64,000 bases of DNA from HXMU1420-13 sp024742815 (lineage in GTDB: Bacteria > Bacteroidota > Rhodothermia > Balneolales > Balneolaceae). The stretch is taken from NCBI GenBank assembly GCA_024742815.1, contig JANSXX010000013.1:1-64000 (forward strand), read 5' to 3'. The stretch's first letter is position 1; each line of letters starts with the position of its first letter. The position numbers were made by a program, and so were the translations under genes. Under the pieces are notes generated by a model. The model made no database searches and had not been told where the DNA came from. It worked only from the letters and a program-made list of their open reading frames with translations. Below, piece after piece: positions 55,274 through 63,331 of the stretch.

Positions 55274-56779
55274 ATGACGAATACAAAGCCGGGTATCACA
55301 ACATTAGGTGAATTAAAGGCAAGTGGATGGAAATCCATCACAGTAAAAGATGAAATTAGAAAAAACCTGATTGCCGCTATAAAGTCAGGTAGTCCCATTT
55401 TTGAAGGTATTTTAGGATATGAAAAAACTGTATTGCCCCAAATCCAGCATGCGATACTCTCACGCCATGATCTGATATTATTGGGCTTAAGAGGGCAGGC
55501 AAAAACTCGAATTCTGCGATCGTTAGTAAATTTCTTGGATGAGTACATGCCGGTGATTGCAGGATCAGAAATTAATGATGATCCCTTAAAACCACTCTCT
55601 AAATACGCAATTGATTTAATCAAGGAACAGGGCGATGATACTCCTATCGAATGGGTACATCGTAGTCACAGGTATGGAGAAAAACTTGCGACACCAGATA
55701 CTACCGTAGCTGATTTGATTGGTGATATTGATCCAATCAAAGCAGCCACCAATAAGTTAAATCTGGCGGATGAAAATGCTATCAATTTTGGGCTAATCCC
55801 AAGAACCAATCGCGGAATATTTGTGATCAATGAGTTACCGGATTTACAACCACGTATACAGGTGGCATTATTAAATATCATGCAGGAAAGGGATATTCAA
55901 ATTCGTGGTTTTAATGTGCGGATTCCCCTAGATATATCCATGGCATTTTCTGCTAACCCGGAAGATTACACAAATCGTGGAAACATCATCACACCTTTAA
56001 AGGATAGAATTGATGCACAAATAATTACGCATTATCCAAAGGAACTAGAAACGGGTATCAAAATTACTCGACAAGAAGCTTGGCAAGAACGTGAACAGGC
56101 GCCAATAATTACAATTCCTGAAATTTATCGTGAAATCATAGAACGTGCAGCATTTGAAGCACGAGACTCGGAATATGTGGATCAAAAGAGTGGGGTGTCC
56201 ACGAGAATGACCATTACTGCGATGGAACAAATCGTGTCTTCTGCCGAACGCCGAGCTGTGATTAATGGTGAGGATAAAGCAACGGTGCGTATCGCGGATA
56301 TTTACCACATGGTTCCTGCACTTACCGGAAAACTAGAGTTAGTATACGAAGGTGAACAAGAGGGGGCGATTAGTGTTGCAAAACATATAATTGGTAAAGC
56401 AATCAGTAAAACGTTTAAGCTTTATTTTCCTGATCCACAAAACCGAAATGGCGACGGTAAATCAAAATATGAAACGGTTACCAGCTGGTTTACAAAAGGA
56501 AATGAAGTGAACTTGCCGGATACACTTTCAACTCCTGAATACTACTCCGCGTTAGATAGCATAGATGGACTCAAAACATTGGTTCGTAAAACTTTTGATA
56601 AGGCTCCCGAAGAAGAAGTTTATGCATTAATGGATATGGTTCTGGAGGCATTACACCAAAATTCTATGCTTAGTAAAGAAGATATGGACGACGATACCAC
56701 TTACTCGGATATGCTAGGTTCCATGTTTTCTTCTATAAGTGATTCTGATGAAGAAGATTATAATGATTTTGATATTTAA
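55274..56779 (+). CDS. MoxR/ChlI-type AAA+ ATPase
   Basis: 501 residues. Walker A is GLRGQAKTR at about residues 73-81. The Walker B strand GIFVINELPDLQPRIQVALLNIMQERDIQIRG has Asn-Glu where Asp-Glu is usual. SANPEDYTNRGNIITPLKDRIDAQI is the sensor 1 and Arg region of magnesium chelatase-I/MoxR proteins. An acidic C-terminus (DDDTTYSDMLGS...DSDEEDYNDFDI) follows. These ATPases act with a VWA-domain protein, but none is adjacent. Client unknown. Confidence 0.8.
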   Translation: MTNTKPGITTLGELKASGWKSITVKDEIRKNLIAAIKSGSPIFEGILGYEKTVLPQIQHAILSRHDLILLGLRGQAKTRILRSLVNFLDEYMPVIAGSEINDDPLKPLSKYAIDLIKEQGDDTPIEWVHRSHRYGEKLATPDTTVADLIGDIDPIKAATNKLNLADENAINFGLIPRTNRGIFVINELPDLQPRIQVALLNIMQERDIQIRGFNVRIPLDISMAFSANPEDYTNRGNIITPLKDRIDAQIITHYPKELETGIKITRQEAWQEREQAPIITIPEIYREIIERAAFEARDSEYVDQKSGVSTRMTITAMEQIVSSAERRAVINGEDKATVRIADIYHMVPALTGKLELVYEGEQEGAISVAKHIIGKAISKTFKLYFPDPQNRNGDGKSKYETVTSWFTKGNEVNLPDTLSTPEYYSALDSIDGLKTLVRKTFDKAPEEEVYALMDMVLEALHQNSMLSKEDMDDDTTYSDMLGSMFSSISDSDEEDYNDFDI

Positions 56780-56844
56780 TGATTGATATCACAAAAAGAT
56801 CATCGTATATTTAAAGCCTTTCGCAAATTTGATATAGCCAAGAC

Positions 56845-57054
56845 ATGAAACAAGGTATCCATCCCGATTACAAAGAAATTACTGTTGTACTGAGCGATGG
56901 CTCAGAAATCAAAACTAGAAGTACATTAGACACCAAAGATGGTGTATACAGAGCGGAAATCGATTCTAAAAATCATCCGTTCTATACTAAGAAAGCGTTC
57001 ACCGCCAAAGCTGGTCGTGTTGATCGTTTCAAGAGAATGTACAAGAAGAAATAA
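56845..57054 (+). CDS. rpmE: 50S ribosomal protein L31
   Basis: MKQGIHPDYKEITVVLSDGSEIKTRSTLD and the C-terminal NHPFYTKK...KAGRVDRFKRMYKKK are L31. Sixty-nine residues. No Cys is present, so it is the zinc-free form. A terminator lies 22 nt after the stop. Confidence 0.95.
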   Translation: MKQGIHPDYKEITVVLSDGSEIKTRSTLDTKDGVYRAEIDSKNHPFYTKKAFTAKAGRVDRFKRMYKKK

Positions 57055-57075
57055 TCCTATTTCTCCATGGATTTC

Positions 57076-57109
57076 AAAAGGATGTATCTTATCGGTACAT
57101 CCTTTTTTT
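57076..57109 (+). terminator. rpmE terminator
   Basis: AAAAGGATGTA (57076-57086) pairs perfectly with TACATCCTTTT (57096-57106) around a 9-nt loop, then T. Confidence 0.85.
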
Positions 57110-57120
57110 ATAGCTGAAAG

Positions 57121-57756
57121 ATGAAGATTAAGATATTCGAAGTTGGTCCTTTTTTAGAAAACACGTATTTGCTGGAGCAAAACGGTGAGGCTATTCTTTT
57201 TGACCCCGGTTTCTCTTCAACTTCCGAGTATCAGCAATTTGTCGACTATCTGGATAGCTCAGGCTCTTCGTTAATAGCCATTTTACTTACTCATGCTCAT
57301 GTAGACCATGTGTTAGGACTTCAACAAGTACTTAAAGATTTTGAAGTTCCCGTCTACCTGAACACTGAAGATCTTTTTTTATGGGAAAATTTTGGCAATC
57401 AAGCTACCATGTTTGGGTTGCGACAGGTTGGATTTAGTTTTATCCCCGAATCATTACCTGTGGATGATACCTTCGAAATTGGTTCATTTTCTTTCGAGTG
57501 TTTATATACTCCGGGACATTCACCCGATCACACCACTTTTTATCAAAAAAGTGAAGGTTTTTGTATAGCAGGTGATGCACTATTCAGAGAAAGTATAGGC
57601 AGAACTGATTTATACGAAGGATCGATAGAGGTACTTTCCGCGTCAATAAAAAATAAGCTGTATACCTTGCCCGAAGAAACTAAGATTTATCCGGGGCACG
57701 GACCTTCAACTACTGTCGGTCATGAGAAAAAATTTAACCCTTTTGTTAAGGGCTAG
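57121..57756 (+). CDS. metallo-beta-lactamase fold hydrolase (glyoxalase II-like)
   Basis: Zinc-dependent hydrolase of 211 residues: THAHVDHVLG (H-x-H-x-D-H), GHSPDHTTFY, FCIAGDALFRESIGRTDL and the C-terminal YPGHGPSTTVGHEKKFNPFV. The layout is that of the GloB/YcbL group of thioester hydrolases. Twelve nt after the rpmE terminator. Its end overlaps the 57753-58385 gene by 4 nt. Substrate unknown. Confidence 0.87.
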   Translation: MKIKIFEVGPFLENTYLLEQNGEAILFDPGFSSTSEYQQFVDYLDSSGSSLIAILLTHAHVDHVLGLQQVLKDFEVPVYLNTEDLFLWENFGNQATMFGLRQVGFSFIPESLPVDDTFEIGSFSFECLYTPGHSPDHTTFYQKSEGFCIAGDALFRESIGRTDLYEGSIEVLSASIKNKLYTLPEETKIYPGHGPSTTVGHEKKFNPFVKG

Positions 57757-58385
57757 TCTTTTTTAAGGTCTTCTATTTTTTGCTGATATTCTGAAGCTTT
57801 GTGTTCATCAGCAACTACCAATCGCTCATACATTTTAATCGCTTCCTTTTTATTGCCTTGCGCGATATGGATTTTCGCTAAGGTTTCAGAAACGATATCC
57901 TCAATATTATTGGCATCTTCACTCAGGTCTTCAACCTCGCCATCGTCATCTATCGGGATTTGTATCCGCTGAGATTCTACCGCTTCCAGCATTTCGATTA
58001 ATCGATCAAGATCTAGTACAGGTGACCTGCGAGTGCCTTGGGTGAGCGTTGTTTTTTCTGAATATCGGGATTCAGGAACCCGGGCATCAAACTTTTCCGG
58101 ATGTACCAAGAAGTAATGCAAATGCTCCATTAGTGGACTACCGGGAGCATAGTTTTTTGCGATTAAGGCTTCTTTAATGGCTGATTTCTGATCGTCTTTT
58201 AAGTGATAAAACCAAGCTAACAAAAAATGCCCAACAGCATCGGGATCCCTCTTCTTTACTTGTTTCTGAAGTTTTTGAATGGCTTTATCTTCATCAGACT
58301 CGAAAATCTCGACAAACGAAGATAGCGACTTTGGTATGTTAAAAGGAATCTGCTGCATCAGTGGCAATAATACTGCACCTGCCAT
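57753..58385 (-). CDS. hypothetical protein with C-terminal TPR-like repeat
   Basis: 210 residues, no signal peptide. The central FLLAWFYHLKDDQKSAIKEALIAKNYAP and C-terminal LAKIHIAQGNKKEAIKMYERLV look like TPR helices, with an acidic stretch (IDDDGEVEDLSEDANN) between. Starts 13 nt after lptE. I do not recognise the family; a scaffold for lptE-linked envelope work would be guesswork. Confidence 0.65.
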   Translation of the reverse strand: MAGAVLLPLMQQIPFNIPKSLSSFVEIFESDEDKAIQKLQKQVKKRDPDAVGHFLLAWFYHLKDDQKSAIKEALIAKNYAPGSPLMEHLHYFLVHPEKFDARVPESRYSEKTTLTQGTRRSPVLDLDRLIEMLEAVESQRIQIPIDDDGEVEDLSEDANNIEDIVSETLAKIHIAQGNKKEAIKMYERLVVADEHKASEYQQKIEDLKKD

Positions 58386-58398
58386 TATTAAACAATGT

Positions 58399-58917
58399 TT
58401 ACCAGCTACTTACTGCCTCGTTAAACATGTTATTTGCAATTTGTTCTAACGCCTCATCGGCAGCATTGTCTTCACCTTCGATGGGATCTTGTGTGGGGTC
58501 AAAGGTAAATGTGCCGGTAAAGCTCTTATTTTCCCATTCATTATCTGCGTTTTTTTGATAAGAGAAGGTAGCTCGAACCACTATTTGAACCTGATTTTGA
58601 TTCGCTTGTTCATTCCCACCAATGCTAAATGGACGATTGCTATAGCTGATTATCTGCCCGGTAAGCAAAGCATCAGCATCTTGTTCGCTGTTTGCTAATG
58701 CCAACCTACTTTCGTTAACAAAGCGTTGAAGTAATACATCATTTAAACGATCTGAAAGGTCACCGATTCCCGAATTGGATTGATCAGGAAAAAATGGGAT
58801 AAAAATCGTATTAACATCTTCGGGAATTGATGTACCCGTGAAGCTATACCTCAAGCAACTAGTTTGCATAACCATGGTGCACATCAAAAAACCAAGCAGA
58901 AGTTTACGCAAGCCCAT
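58399..58917 (-). CDS. lptE: LptE-like lipoprotein
   Basis: 172 residues with a lipoprotein signal MGLRKLLLGFLMCTMVMQTSC. The motif CLRYSFTGTSIPEDVNTIFIPFFPD is the LptE/LPS-assembly lipoprotein form in Bacteroidota, which supports LptD in the outer membrane. A 14-nt overlap with the sigma-54 activator gene suggests co-transcription. The homology is by eye. Confidence 0.75.
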   Translation of the reverse strand: MGLRKLLLGFLMCTMVMQTSCLRYSFTGTSIPEDVNTIFIPFFPDQSNSGIGDLSDRLNDVLLQRFVNESRLALANSEQDADALLTGQIISYSNRPFSIGGNEQANQNQVQIVVRATFSYQKNADNEWENKSFTGTFTFDPTQDPIEGEDNAADEALEQIANNMFNEAVSSW

Positions 58918-60211
58918 ACTGATCCAGTTTTCGATACAAAGTTCGTTCGCTGATACCTAGCGCCTCAGATGCTTTTCGGCGATTGCCATCGTATTTTTCT
59001 AAGGCTTTTTTGATTAAGAATTGCTCAGTTTCTTCGATTGAAGGAATCTCATCGGAACTGAAAAATTCTTCGATATTGGAGCTTTCTTCATACACCTCAG
59101 GCTCCGACTCCAAATTATCTTCCGGCATATTTCGCATTCCAAGAGGAGTATCTATATCGGGGCTGTATTTTATCAGTTGTTCGGTAGCCGCTTCAAGTCC
59201 ACCTGTAGATATTTCGGGGAGTGCAGGTAACTGTTTATTAGAATTAGAAAACGAGCTGTAAAGAAAATTTGCCAGCATCTTTTTCACGTCTCCAATATCG
59301 TTACTAAGTTCAACCAAAGCGCGATAGATCAATTCCCGATCACGTTTACTGAAGCTTTCTTCATAATTTCTGTCATCGCGCTCTTTTTGGTCAGATACCA
59401 TTGGGAGGTTATCTGCCGATCCACTGCGTTGCCTTCCTTTCAAGTATTTCTGTAGGCGTTCAGCATCAATAAATTGCGATTTTTCAAGAACTACCAGCTG
59501 TTCGGCTACATTTCGTAATTCCCGAATATTTCCCGGCCATCTGTAGGAAACAAGCAGTTCACGAGCTTCATCAGAAAACCCTTTAAAAACCGAATCGTAG
59601 CGAGTAGAATATTCCTGAACAAACTTTCTGAATATCTCGATTATATCCTCTTGTCGATCTCGAAGTGGTGGAAGATGTATTTGAACGGTATCGAGGCGGT
59701 AGTACAAATCTTCGCGGAAAGCGTCTTCTTCAACTAATTTCCATAGATCTTTATTGGTTGCAGCAATTATTCGAACATTTGTAGTCTGTATCTTGCTCGA
59801 TCCAACTCTAAAAAACTCACCGTTTTCGAGAACACGAAGTAATTTTACCTGTACATTTTTTGGGGTATCTCCAATCTCATCAAGAAAAATCGTGCCGCCA
59901 TCTGCTTTTTCGAAATATCCTTCCCGACTTTCGTTAGCACCGGTAAAAGCACCTTTTTCGTGGCCAAAAAGCTCACTTTCGATAATACCTTCCGGAATTG
60001 CACCACAGTTTACAATCACTAAATCGTTGTGCTTTCGTGAACTTAAACCATGAATGGCACGCGCGGTAACATCTTTACCAACTCCGCTTTCTCCCTGTAA
60101 CAACACGGTAATATCAGCCTTAGAAACCTGCATGATCTTATCGACCACTTGCTTCATCGATTCTGATTTACCTAATAATCCAAATTGTTCTTGAAATACT
60201 TCTCTGTCCAT
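58904..60211 (-). CDS. sigma-54-dependent activator without receiver domain
   Basis: The AAA+ core begins almost at the N-terminus: FGLLGKSESMKQVVDKIM, Walker A GESGVGKD, ESELFGHEKGAFTGANE (GAFTGA sigma-54 loop), Walker B GGTIFLDEIGD, sensor AATNKDL and WPGNIRELRN. A Fis-type HTH ends the protein (KYDGNRRKASEALGISERTLYRKLDQYGLA). No receiver, GAF or PAS domain is present, so control must come from a separate protein, from expression level or from the region between AAA+ and HTH (about 265-390). First of three genes with lptE and the TPR protein. Confidence 0.92.
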   Translation of the reverse strand: MDREVFQEQFGLLGKSESMKQVVDKIMQVSKADITVLLQGESGVGKDVTARAIHGLSSRKHNDLVIVNCGAIPEGIIESELFGHEKGAFTGANESREGYFEKADGGTIFLDEIGDTPKNVQVKLLRVLENGEFFRVGSSKIQTTNVRIIAATNKDLWKLVEEDAFREDLYYRLDTVQIHLPPLRDRQEDIIEIFRKFVQEYSTRYDSVFKGFSDEARELLVSYRWPGNIRELRNVAEQLVVLEKSQFIDAERLQKYLKGRQRSGSADNLPMVSDQKERDDRNYEESFSKRDRELIYRALVELSNDIGDVKKMLANFLYSSFSNSNKQLPALPEISTGGLEAATEQLIKYSPDIDTPLGMRNMPEDNLESEPEVYEESSNIEEFFSSDEIPSIEETEQFLIKKALEKYDGNRRKASEALGISERTLYRKLDQYGLA

Positions 60212-60267
60212 AATTCTTTATGTATCGGTTTGATACAGCCTTTATAGCACTTACTGAATACTATAAA

Positions 60268-60750
60268 TTACGATTTGATGAGTTCTGTAGCCTGCTCGAT
60301 GGGCAATTTTCTGGTTTCTTTAAAACTTGATAGCACAAGATTTGAGCGCGTTTTATCAACACCGGGCCATGATTGAATTCTGGAAAGTAATTGCTCGAAA
60401 GAGGAGGTATTTTTTGTTCTTACTTTCAGCAGATGAGAACCTTCTCCGGTAATGGAGTGACATTCTAAAACTTCTGGTTCATTCTGAATCTTGTCAACAA
60501 AGCTGGGGTAGTTTTCAGAGCCATCAATTTGTACAAATAAGAAAGCACAGATATCAAAATTGAAACTCTTATCACTTAAAACTGCAAAATATCCTTTGAT
60601 TAAACCACGCTCTTCTAACTTTTTCATGCGTTCAGAAACAGAGGGAACGGAGAGGTTAACCATCTCAGCAATTTTATTGCGCTGCGCACGCCCATTGTCC
60701 TGTAAGTGATTTAAAATCGCAATATCAATTTCATCAAGCATTTGGCTCAT
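60268..60750 (-). CDS. Lrp/AsnC-family regulator
   Basis: HTH (LDEIDIAILNHLQDNGRAQRNKIAEMVNLSVPSVSERMKKLEERGLIKGYFAV) followed by an AsnC ligand domain (CAFLFVQIDGSENYPSFVDKIQ, CHSITGEGSHLLKVRTKN). 160 residues. It is divergent from serS. A 7-bp hairpin/dyad lies in the gap. Targets unknown. Confidence 0.9.
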   Translation of the reverse strand: MSQMLDEIDIAILNHLQDNGRAQRNKIAEMVNLSVPSVSERMKKLEERGLIKGYFAVLSDKSFNFDICAFLFVQIDGSENYPSFVDKIQNEPEVLECHSITGEGSHLLKVRTKNTSSFEQLLSRIQSWPGVDKTRSNLVLSSFKETRKLPIEQATELIKS

Positions 60751-60794
60751 ATTTTACTCGCTATTTCCTAAAAATTCTAACAATCATGCAAAAT

Positions 60795-60813
60795 AACCTA
60801 ATTTATTTAGGTT
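60795..60813. promoter_or_regulatory. AACCTAA/TTAGGTT dyad upstream of the Lrp gene
   Basis: AACCTAA (60795-60801) and TTAGGTT (60807-60813) form a perfect 7-bp inverted repeat 45 nt upstream of the Lrp start. Lrp proteins often self-regulate through such dyads, but no evidence beyond position. Confidence 0.35.
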
Positions 60814-60939
60814 GGCAATGGCGGAGATTATGATTTTACAAACAAAAGTGATAGCTGATTAGAAGAAAAAAACGCTTCAAAAGGAAGTGAAAACTGCTGT
60901 ATCTTTGAATCCAAAATTAAATAGAAAACTCATTCAGAA

Positions 60940-62208
60940 ATGCTCGACATAAACTTCATCAGAGAAAACGTTGAAACCGTAAAACAGGGGATGATCAATA
61001 AAGGAGAAAAAGAACCGGAATTGGTGGATCAGGTTTTAGCTAAGGACGAAGAATGGAGGGCTTTCGTTCACAAACTCGATACCTTGCGAAGTGAGAATAA
61101 TGCCAAAGCCAAGCAAATTGGTATGTTGATGGGACAGGGTAAAAAAGAGGAAGCCCAGGCGATTATTAAAGAAACCGGGCAATTTAAGGAAGAAGTAAAA
61201 ACACTTGAAGAAAAGGAGAGAATACTGTCGGAAGAGCGAGACTCATTGCTTTACAAAATTGCGAATGTACCTCATCCTAGTGTGCCTGTTGGCCATACTG
61301 AAGATGATAATGATGTTTTTGCAACATGGGGAACACCAAATAACGAAGAGTGGCGCAAACCGCATTGGGAAATTGTAGAGCGTTATGGATGGGTAGATTT
61401 TGAACGAGGTGTGAAAGTTACCGGAGCAGGATTTCCATTCTATGTAGGTCCTGTTGCGCACTTGCAACGCGCATTAATTAACTATTTTATTAATGAAGGG
61501 GTTGCTGCCGGATTTACCGAATTACAGGCTCCCTACTTTGTGAATGAAGATTCTGCTCGAGGTACCGGACAAATTCCTGATAAGGAAGATATGATGTACA
61601 CTATTCCTCGTGATGAGTTTTTTGTGATACCAACAGGGGAGGTTCCGGTAACGAATTATCATCGAGATGAGATTTTGAAAGAAAGCGATTTGCCAATCAA
61701 TTATGTGTGCCATACACCATGCTGGAGAAGGGAAGCAGGTTCCTACGGTAAGGATGTTCGCGGATTAAATCGACTCCACCAATTTGATAAAGTCGAGATC
61801 GTGAAAATCGTGAATCCTGAAACTTCTTACGATGAGCTTGAGAGTCTTCGGGAGCATGCCGAGAAACTCCTTCAAGCACTTGAATTGCCTTACAGAACAC
61901 TTTTAATGTGTACGGGAGATATGGGCTTTACGCAAACAAAGAAGTACGATCTGGAAGTTTGGAGTCCGGGACAGCAACGCTGGTTGGAAGTGAGTTCTTG
62001 CTCAAATTTCGAGAGCTTCCAGGCGCGCAGAATGCAGCTTCGATATCGTTCAGGAGAGAAATCTACCGAGATGGTGCACACCTTAAACGGGTCTGCATTG
62101 GCATTACCGAGGATTGTATCAGCTATTTTAGAAGCCTATCAGGAAGAGAATGGCAAAGTACGCGTTCCTGAAGTGTTGAAGCCGTTTTTTGGAAGGGATT
62201 ATCTTTGA
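60940..62208 (+). CDS. serS: seryl-tRNA synthetase
   Basis: Class II synthetase for serine. The N-terminal coiled-coil arm (about residues 25-105) is followed by EVPVTNYHRDEIL, the motif 2 region PCWRREAGSYGKDVRGLNRLHQFDKVEIVK and motif 3 in TLNGSALALPRIVSAILEAYQ. 422 residues, full length. Confidence 0.97.
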   Translation: MLDINFIRENVETVKQGMINKGEKEPELVDQVLAKDEEWRAFVHKLDTLRSENNAKAKQIGMLMGQGKKEEAQAIIKETGQFKEEVKTLEEKERILSEERDSLLYKIANVPHPSVPVGHTEDDNDVFATWGTPNNEEWRKPHWEIVERYGWVDFERGVKVTGAGFPFYVGPVAHLQRALINYFINEGVAAGFTELQAPYFVNEDSARGTGQIPDKEDMMYTIPRDEFFVIPTGEVPVTNYHRDEILKESDLPINYVCHTPCWRREAGSYGKDVRGLNRLHQFDKVEIVKIVNPETSYDELESLREHAEKLLQALELPYRTLLMCTGDMGFTQTKKYDLEVWSPGQQRWLEVSSCSNFESFQARRMQLRYRSGEKSTEMVHTLNGSALALPRIVSAILEAYQEENGKVRVPEVLKPFFGRDYL

Positions 62209-62220
62209 TCGTTAATCGTG

Positions 62221-62262
62221 TAATCGTTATTCGTTTAATTCAAGAAAGACGAATAACGATTA
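62221..62262. repeat. 14-bp perfect inverted repeat after serS
   Basis: TAATCGTTATTCGT (62221-62234) pairs with ACGAATAACGATTA (62249-62262) around a 14-nt loop, with no T-run. It sits between convergent serS and the small membrane ORF. Confidence 0.55.
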
Positions 62263-62275
62263 ACAAATAACGAAA

Positions 62276-62476
62276 TCATTTCTTCTTAGCGAAATTCCAG
62301 ATTGCCCAGATAATTCCTACAAATAGGAGTGCGATTCCAAATCCACCTAGGAAAGCGTAAAGTAGATAAGGCACGATCATCGAAAGTACGATGGCGGCGA
62401 TAGATTTTACTGGGGCGGCTGCAACTCCTGCAGCTCCAAATAATGAGGCGATAATTCGACCGATTCTGGCTAGCAT
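62276..62476 (-). CDS. small hydrophobic hypothetical protein
   Basis: 66 residues with two hydrophobic segments (AAGVAAAPVKSIAAIVLSMIVPYLLYAFL and FGIALLFVGIIWAIWNFA) ending KKK. AGAGAAG precedes the ATG. Not recognised; convergent with serS. Confidence 0.55.
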   Translation of the reverse strand: MLARIGRIIASLFGAAGVAAAPVKSIAAIVLSMIVPYLLYAFLGGFGIALLFVGIIWAIWNFAKKK

Positions 62477-62539
62477 ATTCTTCTCTTTGATTAGTTAACT
62501 GCGAGTGGGGTACGGAGAAATCACCGAAAGGATTCGGTG

Positions 62540-62576
62540 CAATTAAGAATTGTTCAATGAGCAATTAAGAATTACG
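62540..62576. repeat. direct repeat, left of parDE
   Basis: The core CAATTAAGAATTGTTCAAT (62540-62558) recurs exactly at 63189-63207. The similarity extends imperfectly for about 17 more bases. The two copies bracket the toxin-antitoxin genes. Confidence 0.8.
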
Positions 62577-62603
62577 TGCAAGTACCACCCTTAGATTAGA
62601 TTG

Positions 62604-62891
62604 TTAAAGTATAAGGCTGATATCTTGTTTTCCAATAATGGCCATTATTTCTACATCATTATTTCTTACTCGATAGAAAATACTTTCGACTCCACATACA
62701 CAATGGTGGTAGCCTGGCTCTATTAAATCAACAGATTCAAATGGTGTCGGATTCTTAGCTATGATTTCAAAGTATTCGAAAAATTGATTGAAATATTTAT
62801 CTGTTTGAGATTCGCCGAATTTGTAAACCCCATACTGATGAATTCTGATTAGATCTTCTCTCGCTTGGTAACTAATACGGTACTTAGCCAT
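62604..62891 (-). CDS. parE: ParE/RelE-superfamily toxin
   Basis: 95 residues with the ParE form MAKYRISYQAREDLIRIHQYGVYKFG, GYHHCVCGVESIFYRVRNNDVEIMAIIGKQD. In families of this kind the toxin poisons gyrase or cuts mRNA; the sequence does not say which. Its start overlaps the antitoxin end by 8 nt, the usual coupling. Confidence 0.88.
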   Translation of the reverse strand: MAKYRISYQAREDLIRIHQYGVYKFGESQTDKYFNQFFEYFEIIAKNPTPFESVDLIEPGYHHCVCGVESIFYRVRNNDVEIMAIIGKQDISLIL

Positions 62892-63123
62892 TTATAAGCT
62901 CTTTTGAAGCATTAAGAATATCTTTTTTTCCATCGTTGGTAAATCCGCTCTTCTCAGCTTTTTCCAGTTTAAGCTTAGCAAAATCTATCTGACTCTGTTG
63001 GTTTCTTGCCTGACGAATTAAATCGTTCACCAATTCACTTTTACTTGAATATTCTTTTTTCTCAACCTGACTTTTAAGCCATAGATCATTGGGTTCAGTA
63101 AGGGAAATGCTTTGTCTTGCCAT
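62884..63123 (-). CDS. parD: ParD-like antitoxin
   Basis: 79 residues with an N-terminal ribbon-helix-helix-type segment (MARQSISLTEPNDLWLKSQVEKKEYSSKSELVNDLIRQA) followed by a Lys/Glu-rich C-terminus that would wrap the toxin. First gene of the pair; likely represses its own promoter. Confidence 0.85.
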   Translation of the reverse strand: MARQSISLTEPNDLWLKSQVEKKEYSSKSELVNDLIRQARNQQSQIDFAKLKLEKAEKSGFTNDGKKDILNASKELING

Positions 63124-63180
63124 ATTCGAAAAATTGGTTCAAAATCGCATCATAACAACATCAGGATATGGAAAGAGGGT

Positions 63181-63226
63181 TCAATTATCAATTAAGAATT
63201 GTTCAATTGTCAATTATAAATTAAGA
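63181..63226. repeat. direct repeat, right of parDE
   Basis: Holds CAATTAAGAATTGTTCAAT (63189-63207), identical to 62540-62558, in a run of related short inverted AT-rich words. Confidence 0.8.
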
Positions 63227-63255
63227 CTCAAGAGTATTTAAAAACTTCCTTATTA

Positions 63256-63315
63256 CCAGAAACCAGAAACCAGAAACCAGAAACCAGAAACCAGAAACCA
63301 GAAACCAGAAACCAG
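63256..63315. repeat. tandem CCAGAAA repeat, 8 full units
   Basis: CCAGAAA repeats eight times followed by CCAG, without mismatch. Too short and without spacers for a CRISPR. It lies 17 nt beyond the end of dusB. Confidence 0.95.
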
Positions 63316-63331
63316 TAACTAATAACGACTC

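Noticed and set aside
63256..63315. CRISPR-like array
   Set aside because: Units are only 7 bp and have no spacers; a simple tandem repeat.
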